Assembly: GCF_015244675.1 (NCBI RefSeq)
Contig: NZ_JABCQO010000002.1
Coordinates: 248,001-312,000 of the forward strand
DNA from: Gluconobacter cerevisiae
GTDB lineage: Bacteria; Pseudomonadota; Alphaproteobacteria; Acetobacterales; Acetobacteraceae
Direction of reading: 5' to 3'
DNA length: 64,000 nucleotides
A model generated the notes under the pieces. That model made no database searches and was not told where the DNA came from. It saw only the letters and a list, made by a program, of their open reading frames with translations. The position numbers and the translations under genes were made by a program. Below are positions 34,167 through 43,270 of the stretch, piece after piece (the stretch's first letter is position 1; each line of letters starts with the position of its first letter).

Positions 34167-36806
34167 TTATGCGGCTTCCAATGTCGTGCGCAGCATTGCA
34201 AAGACCGCATCCGCATTGGCATCCGGTCCACCGGCCTGAGCCATATCTGGCCGTCCGCCGCCACCTTTGCCACCCATCAGCGCAGATGCTTCACGGACCA
34301 GCTTGACCGCATCCAGACGGGCCGTCAGGTCCTTGGTCACGGCAATCACAATACTGCCACGACCATCCGCATTGGACATCAAGGCTACAACGCCGGACCC
34401 GATCTGCTGGGAAATGCTCTCTGCCAGCCCCTTGAGTTCTTTGGGGCTGACATCACCGAGATCGCGTGCCGAAAGTGTGATGCCGTTGATGCTCTCGGTC
34501 GCGCTCGTGCCTTCGCCGGTCGCCAGTTTGCGCTGAAGATCGGAAACCTGCGACGTCAGGGACTTGCGCTCTTCGAGCAGTGCCGCCACACGGGCAGCCG
34601 CGTCGGTGACGGGAACCTTGAGCAGATCCGCAATCTGTTTCAGGCGGCTTTCTGTTTCCAGGGACAGTGCTTCCGCAGCCAGACCACAAACAGCTTCGAT
34701 CCGACGCACGCCCGCCGAGACACCGCTCTCTGAGACAATACGGAACGGACCGATCTCGCCTACGCGCCCCACATGCGTGCCACCGCAAAGCTCGATGGAA
34801 TAGGCCGTACGATCGTCATCGCCCTTGCCCATCGAAACCACGCGAACCTCGTCGCCGTATTTTTCGCCAAAGAGCGCCATTGCACCTTCCGCAACGGCTT
34901 CGTCCTGCGTCATCAGGCGTGTCTGGACCGGAGCGTTCTCGCGAATGCGGGCATTGACCTCGGCTTCGACTGCGGCAAGTTCCTCATCTGTCAGCGGGCG
35001 TGGCTGGCTGATATCGAAACGCAGACGCTCCGGTGCATTCAGGCTGCCTTTCTGCGTGACATGCGTCCCGACCTGACGGCGCAGGGCTTCATGCAACAGA
35101 TGGGTCGCGGAATGATGGCCGCGGACCGCCGTGCGGCGGCCGTGATCAATCTCGGCATGAACCGCCATGCCCGGTTTCAGCGTGCCTTCGACAACCTTGC
35201 CGTAATGGACGATCAGATCGCCGTTGCGCTTTTGCGTGTCTGTAATCTCGACACGAAGGCCAGCGGCTGTCAGCGTTCCATGATCGCCAACCTGTCCGCC
35301 GCTCTCTCCGTAGAACGGCGTCTGGTTCAGCAGAATCGCAACCGTATCATCGCTGGCGGAAGCTGAAGCCAGTTCGTCATTACCACGGAAGATGCCCTGT
35401 ACTTCCGCATCGGCCTTTTCCGAAACATAGCCGAGGAATTCGCTGGGACCGTGCTTGTCGCGTGCATCAAACCAGACCGTCTCGGCAGCAGTATCACCCG
35501 ATCCGACCCAGGCTGCACGAGCCCGCTTGCGCTGTTCGGCCATGGCGGTCTCGAAGCCGCTCTCGTCAACCGTACGACCCTTTTCGCGCAGGGCATCCTG
35601 CGTCAGATCGAGCGGGAATCCGAACGTGTCATAAAGCTTGAAAGCGACATCGCCGGGAAGGGCTTCAGTCTCTTCCAGGCGGTCCAACTCGTCAGAGAGC
35701 AGCGTAAGACCACGCTCCAGAAGAGCCGTGAAGCGTTCTTCTTCGCCCTTCATGGTCTGTGCGATAAGCGCTTGATGCTGGACCAACTCGGGATAGGCCG
35801 CGCCCATTTGCTGGATCAGCGCTGGGAGCAGACGATAGAAAACAGGTTTCTTCGCGCCCATCATGTGCAAATGGCGCATGGCGCGACGCATGATACGACG
35901 CAGCACATAGCCACGCCCTTCTTTGGACGGCAGTACGCCATCGGCAATCAGGAAAGCGGTAGAGCGCAGGTGGTCGGCGACAACGCGATGGCTCGACTTG
36001 AAAGCGCCGTCCGCGTCCTGATGCATCACATCAGCCGAGGCTTCGATAAGCGCACGCATTGTATCGGTATCATAGTTGTCGCGCTTGCCCTGCATGATCG
36101 CGGCAAAACGCTCCAGTCCCATGCCCGTATCGATCGAGGGGCGGGGCAGGGAATCGCGCGAACCATCCGGCTGATCGAGAAACTGCATGAACACGAGGTT
36201 CCAGATCTCGACGAAACGGTCGCCGTCCTCATCGGGGCTGCCTGGCGGACCACCGAAAACGCTATCCCCGTGGTCGTAGAAAATCTCGGAACACGGACCA
36301 CATGGTCCCGTATCGCCCATACGCCAGAAGTTGTCGGACGTGCCAATGCGGATGATCCGGTCATCGGACAGACCTGCGATCTTCTTCCAAAGTTGCGCGG
36401 CGTCTTCGTCTTCCGCATAGACGGTGGCGAGCAGCTTGTCCTTGGGAAGCCCAAAATCGCGGGTCAGCAGCGTCCAGGCGAACTCAATGGCTTCGGGCTT
36501 GAAGTAATCCCCAAAGCTGAAATTTCCCATCATCTCAAAAAACGTATGATGGCGCGCAGTGTAGCCGACATTGTCGAGATCGTTGTGCTTTCCGCCTGCA
36601 CGCACGACTTTCTGCGCCGTAGTTGCGCGAGAGTATGGGCGGGTTTCCTGACCGGTGAAGACGTTCTTGAACGGCACCATGCCAGCATTGGTGAACAGCA
36701 GTGTCGGGTCGTTCTGGGGCACGAGAGATGCCGAAGGAACGATGCGGTGGCCCTGTGCACCGAAATATTCGAGAAAGGCCGATCTGATATCGTTGGTGCT
36801 GGTCAT
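34167..36806 (-). CDS. alaS: Alanyl-tRNA synthetase
   Basis: An 879-aa class II synthetase. [18 protein letters not shown] is class II motif 2, TGMGLERF is motif 3, [13 protein letters not shown] near residue 570 is the editing-site His cluster and CGGTHV near residue 675 completes the zinc-dependent editing site that clears Ser- and Gly-tRNA-Ala. The C-terminal C-Ala domain ends in [15 protein letters not shown]. Length and order are standard. It lies 82 bases downstream of the GtrA gene. Confidence 0.97.
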   Translation of the reverse strand: MTSTNDIRSAFLEYFGAQGHRIVPSASLVPQNDPTLLFTNAGMVPFKNVFTGQETRPYSRATTAQKVVRAGGKHNDLDNVGYTARHHTFFEMMGNFSFGDYFKPEAIEFAWTLLTRDFGLPKDKLLATVYAEDEDAAQLWKKIAGLSDDRIIRIGTSDNFWRMGDTGPCGPCSEIFYDHGDSVFGGPPGSPDEDGDRFVEIWNLVFMQFLDQPDGSRDSLPRPSIDTGMGLERFAAIMQGKRDNYDTDTMRALIEASADVMHQDADGAFKSSHRVVADHLRSTAFLIADGVLPSKEGRGYVLRRIMRRAMRHLHMMGAKKPVFYRLLPALIQQMGAAYPELVQHQALIAQTMKGEEERFTALLERGLTLLSDELDRLEETEALPGDVAFKLYDTFGFPLDLTQDALREKGRTVDESGFETAMAEQRKRARAAWVGSGDTAAETVWFDARDKHGPSEFLGYVSEKADAEVQGIFRGNDELASASASDDTVAILLNQTPFYGESGGQVGDHGTLTAAGLRVEITDTQKRNGDLIVHYGKVVEGTLKPGMAVHAEIDHGRRTAVRGHHSATHLLHEALRRQVGTHVTQKGSLNAPERLRFDISQPRPLTDEELAAVEAEVNARIRENAPVQTRLMTQDEAVAEGAMALFGEKYGDEVRVVSMGKGDDDRTAYSIELCGGTHVGRVGEIGPFRIVSESGVSAGVRRIEAVCGLAAEALSLETESRLKQIADLLKVPVTDAAARVAALLEERKSLTSQVSDLQRKLATGEGTSATESINGITLSARDLGDVSPKELKGLAESISQQIGSGVVALMSNADGRGSIVIAVTKDLTARLDAVKLVREASALMGGKGGGGRPDMAQAGGPDANADAVFAMLRTTLEAA

Positions 36807-36888
36807 GATAAGGGAGCGTCAGTTCCGGAAAAGCATGGAAATCGTCTGCCTGTCCTAGACTATTGTCGCAGCCTTGGAAATGCGGCCT

Positions 36889-37452
36889 TCAGTCATTGCG
36901 GTCATGCGCTCTGAGAGTACTATCTTCCAAGCCTGACAGATCAGGTTCGGGTTCTGGTGCCGTGAGTCCGGCGGCAGGGATTTCTACAGCCATCTGGACG
37001 AGTTCCAGCGGAGTTTCCGGTGTCTGGGCACGGAAGACGAGGCGTCGCGAAAGATTGAAATTGGCGACCATGCCACACAGCGCGCCCGCTGCCAGTGCCA
37101 GTGCTGGAAAATGTAAAGTCAGTGGAACCGTAGCGTAAAGCAGGAAAACCATTCCGCGGTTGAGAAGAAAGCCGAACGAATTCGCCAGCAGGAATCGGAG
37201 CCACTGCAGGATCATATGCTGGTTGTCGGCAGCGGATAGCCGGAAAGTCCAGAAGCGGTTGAGACACCAGTTTCCGGTGGCTGCGACGAAGTATGCCGTC
37301 AGGGTTGCTGCGACTAGTCCTATTGGCGGGCGCAGCAGGGACACCGTTCCCCAGTCCACAAGAAATCCGAGCGCCCCGACAATCCCAAATCGCAGGAACT
37401 GGTCAATGATTTCCGGGCGGCTGCGCGGATAAAAGATACGGCTGCGTCGCAA
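36889..37452 (-). CDS. GtrA-family membrane protein
   Basis: A 187-aa protein with four hydrophobic helices. FLRFGIVGALGFLVDWGTV in helix 1 and ATGNWCLNRFWTF are typical of GtrA/DPMS-associated flippase-like proteins, which help move lipid-linked sugars across the membrane for envelope glycosylation. No glycosyltransferase partner is next to it. TTG at 37452 is the likely start, with GGAG upstream. A polar C-terminal tail of ~40 residues is not conserved. The role is inferred from the family. Confidence 0.8.
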   Translation of the reverse strand: MRRSRIFYPRSRPEIIDQFLRFGIVGALGFLVDWGTVSLLRPPIGLVAATLTAYFVAATGNWCLNRFWTFRLSAADNQHMILQWLRFLLANSFGFLLNRGMVFLLYATVPLTLHFPALALAAGALCGMVANFNLSRRLVFRAQTPETPLELVQMAVEIPAAGLTAPEPEPDLSGLEDSTLRAHDRND

Positions 37453-37549
37453 AGGACCATTTCTCCGATATGTCGGGATGGGGTGGCTCTAGCGTGCCGG
37501 GAAAGAAGCATGCAAGGGCGTTCTGTTTTCAGCCTGCATGGCTTCATAA

Positions 37550-37580
37550 AGAAAAAGGCGCCCCGAAGGACGCCTTTCTC
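37550..37580 (-). terminator. Intrinsic terminator of the OmpA-family gene
   Basis: On the minus strand AAAGGCGTCC, tetraloop TTCG, GGGCGCCTTT, then TTCTTT. The stable UUCG loop and T-rich end make a convincing terminator 43 bases past the stop. Confidence 0.9.
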
Positions 37581-37622
37581 AGAAACCGAAGTCGAAAACC
37601 CCGGCGTCAGATCATGTCTGAA

Positions 37623-38762
37623 TTACTTCAGGATGATTTCGACGCGACGGTTCTGCGGCTCGCGGGTGTTCGGGCCAGTCGGCACCAGCGGATTGGACTC
37701 GCCGTAGCCGTGGATGTCGATGGCAGCAGCCGGGACACCGTCACGGATCAGTTCAGCCTTCACGCTGGAAGCGCGACGGTTGGACAGGCCAAGGTTGTAC
37801 TTCACGCCGCGCGGACCCGGGTGAGCAGCAGAGTTATCCGTGTAGCCGTTGACTTCGATGCGCGTCGTCTGGACGTGCGTGGAAGCCTGGGCTGCCTGGG
37901 CAACGATCTCACGAGCACGGCCCGTCAGGTCAGACTTGTCCCAGTCGAAGAACACGAGATACGTGCGAGCCGGGGTCGGAGCGGGGGGAACAACGACCGG
38001 AACCGGCGGCGGCGGCGGGGGAGCCGTGTCGAAGGCATAGCGCAGGCCCAGGATGAACTGGTGCGAGAAGCGCTGGTCGAAGTTCACGTTGCCCTTGTGA
38101 ACGCCGGAAGCGTTGTAGGACGTGGCGCGATACGGACCGTCTGCGAAAGTCTGGCCAATGAAACGGTATTCCGTCGTGACGGCCAGGCCCGGAACATTCG
38201 GGATGTCGTAAGCTGCACCGACGATACCCTGGTACGCGAAGCTGCCCTGTGTTCCGCCCATGCGGGTCACATTGCCGTTGTCGTACTGAGTCGTGGTCGG
38301 GTTGTAGTGCTGCCACAGGTAGCCAGCGCCAACACCAACGAACGGCGTGACAGGAACGTTCAGGCCGAAATTGGCGAGATCGATGTCATACAGGACATTG
38401 ACGAGGCCGCCGTAAGCCTGATCGGAGCCACGAGTGGAACCCGTTGCTGCCGTGTGGTTGCGGTGGTTGAGCTGAGAGTAGTTGTACAGACCCTCGACTT
38501 CAACGCGCAGACCGTTGCCGAAGCCCCAGCCGAACGCACCGAAACCGGTGAAACCGTCGTGGTGACGGTACTGCGAGCGGGAACCAGCATTGTTGCTCGT
38601 GCCATCAGCCTGTGTCGTCGGCGAGAAATGACCGTGCTGGTTCTGGACCAGATTGTACCCACCACCCAGGTCGACATAGGGACCGGTGATCGTGCTGGCC
38701 ATGGCAAGCGACGGTGCGGCGACCATCGACGTCATGGCAAGGAGTGCCGTGCGGAGACGCAT
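37623..38762 (-). CDS. ompA: OmpA-family outer membrane porin
   Basis: A 379-aa outer membrane protein. The signal peptide MRLRTALLAMTSMVAAPSLA ends at residue ~22. Residues ~23-225 alternate hydrophobic and polar residues, as in the eight-stranded OmpA barrel. A Pro-rich hinge (APPPPPPVPVVVPPAP) at ~235 leads to the C-terminal peptidoglycan-binding domain, with NLGLSNRRA and NRRVEIILK holding the Asp/Arg diaminopimelate-binding region. It probably links the outer membrane to the wall. A strong promoter, 5' hairpin and terminator suggest a highly expressed monocistronic gene. Confidence 0.93.
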   Translation of the reverse strand: MRLRTALLAMTSMVAAPSLAMASTITGPYVDLGGGYNLVQNQHGHFSPTTQADGTSNNAGSRSQYRHHDGFTGFGAFGWGFGNGLRVEVEGLYNYSQLNHRNHTAATGSTRGSDQAYGGLVNVLYDIDLANFGLNVPVTPFVGVGAGYLWQHYNPTTTQYDNGNVTRMGGTQGSFAYQGIVGAAYDIPNVPGLAVTTEYRFIGQTFADGPYRATSYNASGVHKGNVNFDQRFSHQFILGLRYAFDTAPPPPPPVPVVVPPAPTPARTYLVFFDWDKSDLTGRAREIVAQAAQASTHVQTTRIEVNGYTDNSAAHPGPRGVKYNLGLSNRRASSVKAELIRDGVPAAAIDIHGYGESNPLVPTGPNTREPQNRRVEIILK

Positions 38763-38793
38763 GTTTTCGTCCTCTTAGTGACTAACGTTCGAG

Positions 38794-38819
38794 CCGTTGG
38801 AAAATGCTTTCACCAACGG
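38794..38819 (-). promoter_or_regulatory. Hairpin in the OmpA-family gene 5' leader
   Basis: CCGTTGG (38794-38800) pairs with CCAACGG (38813-38819) with a 12-base AT-rich loop. It sits between the predicted transcription start (~38834) and the ATG at 38762. It could stabilise the mRNA or be a small-RNA target, as for many omp leaders. Confidence 0.5.
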
Positions 38820-38840
38820 ACCCAGCGCGATGCATAAGCG

Positions 38841-38869
38841 CATATAGAACTCAGAGTTCCCGGCGACAA
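38841..38869 (-). promoter_or_regulatory. Promoter of the OmpA-family gene
   Basis: On the minus strand TTGTCG (38864-38869), exactly 17 bases, then TATATG (38841-38846). It matches the alphaproteobacterial housekeeping pattern and gives an ~72-base leader. Confidence 0.65.
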
Positions 38870-39078
38870 AGCCACTCAGGGGGTTCCAGCTCTACTCGGG
38901 GAAGGGGAGTGACATAAAAGCCACAATCCGTTTCGCCCGCTTCACGATCTACGCCTCGCGTCTACGCTGCCTTAGCTCATGGCTCCAGCAGACGCCAGAG
39001 CTTCCCGCAGAAAGCAGCTATGCAAAAGTGGTGGCAAAACAGGTATTTAGTCGAGGTATGACGAAATTTTAACATTCA
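38870..39078. other. Gene-free stretch between aroKB and the porin promoter
   Basis: With the porin leader, 316 bases (38763-39078) hold no gene. In this part I see only a short direct repeat, TCTACGC at 38948-38954 and 38961-38967. There is no convincing terminator after aroKB and no ORF with a ribosome site. Confidence 0.5.
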
Positions 39079-40770
39079 TCACGGACGGCAACCCTCGCGC
39101 ACAAGCAGGTTACGCACTGTTTCTGCTGGAATTTCGCGTGTGGAGAAGGCTTTTCCGATCCCACGCAGCAGGACGAATGCAACCTTCCCATCCTGCATTT
39201 TCTTGTCCCGAGTCATGTGGTGCAGAAGTATTTCCGCCGAGAACGAGTCCCTGAACCAGTCAAAGCTCACGGGCATGCCCAGACTGCGCAGATGCCGGTC
39301 CAGTCGACTCAGGTCTTCGGCGGGGGCGTAACCCATCTCCACGGAGAGCGCCATGGCCAGATGAATGCCGATCGAAACCGCTTCGCCATGCAGAAGACGC
39401 CCGTCATATTCTAGTTCGGCTTCCAGAGCGTGGCCGAAAGTATGCCCGAGATTGAGCAGGGCGCGTCCTCCGACGGAGGCCTGTTCCTTCTCATCAGCAG
39501 CCACGACGGCCGCTTTGAAAGCGCATGCGCGACGGACCGCTTCCGCAAGTGCTGCGGGATCACCCGCCAGCACGTTCTGGCCGTAGTTTTCGCACCATGC
39601 GAACAGGTCCGGATCTGCAATCAGGCCGGATTTGACGATCTCGGCATACCCGGCGATACGCTGACGGCGTGGAAGAGTGGCTAGAGCGGAGGTGTCCGCC
39701 AGAACCGCGACAGGCTGATGGAACGCCCCGATCAGGTTCTTGCCTGATGCGGCATTGATCCCGGTTTTGCCGCCGACGCTGCTGTCCACCTGTGAAAGCA
39801 ATGTTGTGGGGATCTGCACGAAAGGCAGTCCGCGCAGGGCCGTCGCTGCGACGAAACCTGCAAGATCCCCGACCACGCCGCCTCCCAGCGCGACGATGGT
39901 CGTCTTGCGCTCGATACCCGTGGACAGAAGCCGGTTCATCACGTCGGCGTAGCAGGCGAGGGATTTGCTTTCCTCGCCGCCCGGAACCGAGATCACATCT
40001 GCGCGAATGCCTGTTTCCTCGAAAGATGTCAGCAGGCGCGGCAGATGCAGTTCCGCCACGGTCTCGTCAGTAATGACGACCACGCGTTTCTGAGGCAGAT
40101 GCGGGGCGAGCAGGGCGCCGGCACGGGAAATGAGATCGGGCCCGATCACCACGTCATAGCTGTGATGACTGAGCGCAACATGCACCGTCTCCGGCCTGCG
40201 ATATTCCTCCAGAACTTCCCGTACCCGATGCACGCCCTGTTCCACGGTCTCGTCTCCACAATCAATAATGATGTCTGCTTCGGCGTAAACCGGATAGCGT
40301 AGCCCGACGAGGCGCTCCAGAACTTCGTCAGGGCGTCCCTGAGCCAGAAGCGGTCTCCCCGGGCGGCCCGCAACCCGTTTGATCAGCACATGCACGGGCG
40401 CGCGCAGCCAGATCGAGACGGCATGGAGACGGACCAGCCGACGGGTCTGGGCATCCATCCACGCCCCACCACCCGTCGCAAGAATGCAGGGCGGCCCGTC
40501 AAGAAGACGCTGGATGACGCGCCGTTCCCCGTCCCGGAATGCGGCTTCGCCATGTCGTGCGAAGATTTCGGGAATCGAACATCCGGCCGCGCGTTCAATT
40601 TCGACGTCGGCATCTACGAAGGGCAGGCCGCAGATCTGGGCAAGGCGCCGTCCGATGGTGGTTTTGCCAGCCCCCATCATCCCGACAAGGACGACCGTGC
40701 GTGACGGTACGCCGTCGGATGAGAAAAAGGGTTCCGGCTTGGCTGAAAGGGAGAAAGGCAGGCGTGACAT
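39079..40770 (-). CDS. aroKB: Fused shikimate kinase / 3-dehydroquinate synthase
   Basis: A 563-aa two-domain enzyme of the shikimate pathway. Residues ~25-190 are shikimate kinase: Walker A GMMGAGKTT at 30-38, then VDADVEIE and the GGGAW segment. Residues ~196-563 are dehydroquinate synthase: VVVITDETV, SVPGGEESKSL, ALGGGVVGDLAGFVAA and GRALLNLGHTFGHALEAE carry the NAD and zinc sites. The frame is continuous with no stop or shift. Many bacteria have adjacent aroK and aroB. Here they form one polypeptide, catalysing steps 2 and 5. Start at ATG 40770. Confidence 0.95.
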   Translation of the reverse strand: MSRLPFSLSAKPEPFFSSDGVPSRTVVLVGMMGAGKTTIGRRLAQICGLPFVDADVEIERAAGCSIPEIFARHGEAAFRDGERRVIQRLLDGPPCILATGGGAWMDAQTRRLVRLHAVSIWLRAPVHVLIKRVAGRPGRPLLAQGRPDEVLERLVGLRYPVYAEADIIIDCGDETVEQGVHRVREVLEEYRRPETVHVALSHHSYDVVIGPDLISRAGALLAPHLPQKRVVVITDETVAELHLPRLLTSFEETGIRADVISVPGGEESKSLACYADVMNRLLSTGIERKTTIVALGGGVVGDLAGFVAATALRGLPFVQIPTTLLSQVDSSVGGKTGINAASGKNLIGAFHQPVAVLADTSALATLPRRQRIAGYAEIVKSGLIADPDLFAWCENYGQNVLAGDPAALAEAVRRACAFKAAVVAADEKEQASVGGRALLNLGHTFGHALEAELEYDGRLLHGEAVSIGIHLAMALSVEMGYAPAEDLSRLDRHLRSLGMPVSFDWFRDSFSAEILLHHMTRDKKMQDGKVAFVLLRGIGKAFSTREIPAETVRNLLVREGCRP

Positions 40771-40829
40771 GCTCTGCTACCTATCATAGGAGAAGGGGCA
40801 CGTCCTGTCCTCACTTCGAGACCTTTTTC

Positions 40830-41252
40830 ATGGCCAATATTGATCGTTCCATTTTCCGTCTGCCGTTCATCGGCGGAGCTGTCGCCGTCCTTCTCGTTCT
40901 GGGCGCTGGTGGAGCGTTCCTGCGTCTCGGCATGACTGCTACTCCGCCACAGCAGACCATGGTGCACAAAGACCTGTCGGGCGCGGCCTTCGCGAGTTCC
41001 GCTGCACCGCAGGCCGAGCTCCCCGCCATGCCGCCCGTACCGACAGCCCAGAACGCCGTCCAGACGACGGCCCAGACGCCTGCGGCTCCTGTCGTTGCAT
41101 CGGGCACGACTCCAGCAGTTCCGGCTGCCCCCCCCACCGCTGCGCCCCTGACCCCTTCGACTCCGCTGCCGACGATGCCGGCTCCCAAGGCCGCCCCGAC
41201 CCAGTCCGTGCCTGCGGCTCCGGTCGCACCGGCTTCCGCTTCCGGGCACTGA
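40830..41252 (+). CDS. Membrane-anchored Pro/Ala-rich protein, unknown
   Basis: A 140-aa protein from ATG at 40830. One transmembrane helix (residues ~8-30, FRLPFIGGAVAVLLVLGAGG) follows a short basic start. The remaining ~110 residues are a repetitive Pro/Ala/Thr/Val tail, probably a disordered periplasmic spacer like those of TonB or SPOR proteins but without a terminal domain. Its stop is 10 bases before the recombinase gene, so both may share a transcript. The function is unknown. Confidence 0.6.
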   Translation: MANIDRSIFRLPFIGGAVAVLLVLGAGGAFLRLGMTATPPQQTMVHKDLSGAAFASSAAPQAELPAMPPVPTAQNAVQTTAQTPAAPVVASGTTPAVPAAPPTAAPLTPSTPLPTMPAPKAAPTQSVPAAPVAPASASGH

Positions 41253-41262
41253 CCAGTCCGTC

Positions 41263-42186
41263 ATGCTGCGCTCTGGTGACAGCAGACATGTCGAGGCTTT
41301 CCTTGAGATGCTGGCTGCAGAGCGTGGTGCGGCGTTGAAAACGCGGCAGGCTTATGCTTCCGATCTTGCCGATTTTGCGGCACACTGCGCACCTGTAGCC
41401 CTCTGCGACGCGCAGGGGAGGGACGTTCAGTCCTATCTGGCCGAACTGTCCCGAGCTGGTCTCGCAGCACGGACGGCGGCGCGGCGGTTGTCCTGCCTGC
41501 GCCAATTCTATCGTTTCCTGATGCTCGAAACGGTACGTGAGGATGACCCGACCGAGCGGCAGCAGGCTCCGAAGATCGCGTCTTCCCTGCCCAGACCGCT
41601 CGACGAGGCGGAAATCCGCCTTCTGCTCGACACCGGCACGCGAGGGCATGAAAACGAACGCCGGGACATCGTCTCCCGTGCCGCGTTGGAACTGCTTTAC
41701 ACAACTGGACTACGCATTTCCGAACTGCTCGCTTTGCCTGCGACTTGTGTGCATGTGCGCGGCCCGATGCTGCTGGTACGCGGCAAGGGCGGGCGGGAAC
41801 GTCTGGTGCCTCTGTCCCGGAGCGCGCGAGAGGCTGCCGACCAGCTTGTGCATTTCGACAGGGATCTGGCCAGTCCGTGGCTTTTTCCCGGACGCAATCC
41901 GCAAAAATCGCTTACGCGACAGGGATTCGACAAGATTCTGCTCGCCTGCGCCCTCAAGGCCGGGCTGGACCCCGATCGCGTCAGTCCGCATGTTTTGAGA
42001 CACTCTTTCGCCAGCCATCTTCTCGCGCATGGTGCCGATCTGAGGGCGCTTCAGATGCTGCTGGGGCACGCGGATATCGCCACAACCCAGATTTATACGC
42101 AGGTTATGTCGGAGCGCCTGCGGCAGGCCGTGAGCGCGCATCATCCCTTGGCCCGTAAAGGCGTGTCAGACCTCGTGGAAGACTGA
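41263..42186 (+). CDS. xerD: Tyrosine recombinase XerD/XerC type
   Basis: A 307-aa site-specific recombinase that resolves chromosome dimers at dif with its partner Xer. The N-terminal SAM-like core domain covers residues ~8-95. The catalytic residues are all present: Arg151 (TTGLRISELL), Lys175, His243 and Arg246 (HVLRHSFASHLL), His269 (LLGHADI) and nucleophile Tyr278 (TQIYTQV). Length and lack of mobile-element neighbours indicate the housekeeping Xer, not a phage integrase. XerC and XerD are hard to tell apart by eye, so the symbol is tentative. Confidence 0.88.
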   Translation: MLRSGDSRHVEAFLEMLAAERGAALKTRQAYASDLADFAAHCAPVALCDAQGRDVQSYLAELSRAGLAARTAARRLSCLRQFYRFLMLETVREDDPTERQQAPKIASSLPRPLDEAEIRLLLDTGTRGHENERRDIVSRAALELLYTTGLRISELLALPATCVHVRGPMLLVRGKGGRERLVPLSRSAREAADQLVHFDRDLASPWLFPGRNPQKSLTRQGFDKILLACALKAGLDPDRVSPHVLRHSFASHLLAHGADLRALQMLLGHADIATTQIYTQVMSERLRQAVSAHHPLARKGVSDLVED

Positions 42187-42248
42187 GAGAAACATTCCGC
42201 CTGTCTCAGGGACTGTTTCCCGGCGCGCAGGCGTGCTATCGGGCGGCC

Positions 42249-43223
42249 ATGCGCCAATTCCTAGATTTCGAGAAGTCGGTCGCCGAACTCGAGACCAAAA
42301 TCGACGAACTCCGCCAGATGGGCAGCCAGGGCAAGGCCTCAGGCACCAGCGGCATCAATATCGATGACGAGATTGCCCGTCTGTCCGACAAGGCCGACAA
42401 GCAGCTCCGCTCGACCTATTCCAAGCTGACGCCGCTGCAGAAAGTGCAGGTGGCCCGTCACGCCCAGCGCCCCAAGGCACTGGATTACGTGCGTCTGCTG
42501 ACGACGGACTATACGCCGTTGTCCGGCGACCGCGCCTTCGGTGACGATGACGCCATGATTGGTGGTCTGGCCCGTTTCCGTGGTGAGCCGGTCGTCGTTG
42601 TCGGGACCGAGCGCGGTCACGACACAGAGACGCGCCTGAAGCACAATTTCGGTATGGCCCGCCCTGAAGGTTACCGTAAGGCACAGCGCCTGATCGAAAT
42701 GGCCGGACGCTTCGGGCTGCCGGTCCTGAGCTTTATCGACACTGCCGGTGCATGGCCCGGAATCGACGCTGAAGCGCGCGGACAGGCTCAGGCCATCGCG
42801 AAGTCGATCGATGTGTGCCTCAAAGCCCCGGTACCTCTGATCGTGACGGTGATCGGTGAGGGCGGCTCCGGCGGTGCCATTGCGATCGGCGCGGGTGATC
42901 GCATCCTGATGCTCGAACACTCGATCTATTCCGTGATTTCGCCGGAAGCTGCGGCCTCCATCTTGTGGCGTGATCCGAAGCTGGCTCCAGCCGCAGCCGA
43001 AGCGCTCAAGCTGACGGCGCAGGACCTTCAGTCCCTCGGCGTGATCGACCGGATCGTTCCCGAGCCTATCGGTGGCGCCCAGCGTGCGCCGGAAGAGGCC
43101 GTCAAGGCGATCGGGAATGCGATTTTCGAAGAACTCGAATCCCTCAAGGGACTTACGGGCCCGGCGTTGATCCAGAAGCGTCGGGACAAGTTCCTGTCCA
43201 TGACCCGCGCTCCTCTGCAGTGA
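42249..43223 (+). CDS. accA: Acetyl-CoA carboxylase carboxyltransferase subunit alpha
   Basis: A 324-aa subunit that with AccD transfers the carboxyl group from carboxybiotin to acetyl-CoA for fatty acid synthesis. The N-terminal helix FLDFEKSVAELETKIDELRQ and the crotonase-fold core (PVLSFIDTAGAWPG, IGEGGSGGAIAIGAGDRI, YSVISPEAAASILW) are diagnostic. It lies 62 bases after xerD. A strong terminator follows. Bicarbonate supply may depend on the carbonic anhydrase at 33 kb. Confidence 0.96.
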   Translation: MRQFLDFEKSVAELETKIDELRQMGSQGKASGTSGINIDDEIARLSDKADKQLRSTYSKLTPLQKVQVARHAQRPKALDYVRLLTTDYTPLSGDRAFGDDDAMIGGLARFRGEPVVVVGTERGHDTETRLKHNFGMARPEGYRKAQRLIEMAGRFGLPVLSFIDTAGAWPGIDAEARGQAQAIAKSIDVCLKAPVPLIVTVIGEGGSGGAIAIGAGDRILMLEHSIYSVISPEAAASILWRDPKLAPAAAEALKLTAQDLQSLGVIDRIVPEPIGGAQRAPEEAVKAIGNAIFEELESLKGLTGPALIQKRRDKFLSMTRAPLQ

Positions 43224-43233
43224 GGCGTTCCTG

Positions 43234-43270
43234 AAAGCCGCTGCTCCTTCGCAGCGGCTTTTGTTTTTTC
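43234..43270 (+). terminator. Intrinsic terminator of accA
   Basis: AAGCCGCTGC (43235-43244) pairs with GCAGCGGCTT (43251-43260) with a six-base loop, then TTGTTTTTT. The T-run overlaps the stop region of the convergent CinA-like gene (43269). Confidence 0.92.

Noticed and set aside
35451..36914. Plus-strand open frame (487 codons) opposite alaS
   Set aside because: It is fully antisense to alaS, whose motifs are intact. No ribosome site or domain supports it.
37470..38837. Plus-strand open frame (455 codons) opposite the OmpA-family gene
   Set aside because: Antisense shadow. The minus-strand gene has signal peptide, promoter, terminator and a conserved OmpA domain.
38948..38967. TCTACGC direct repeat as part of a CRISPR-like or regulatory array
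   Set aside because: Only two 7-base copies are present, which is expected by chance in a window of this size.
41263..42186. Xer-type recombinase as a mobile-element integrase
   Set aside because: No attachment-site repeats, phage genes or tRNA are near it. Length and neighbours fit a housekeeping Xer.
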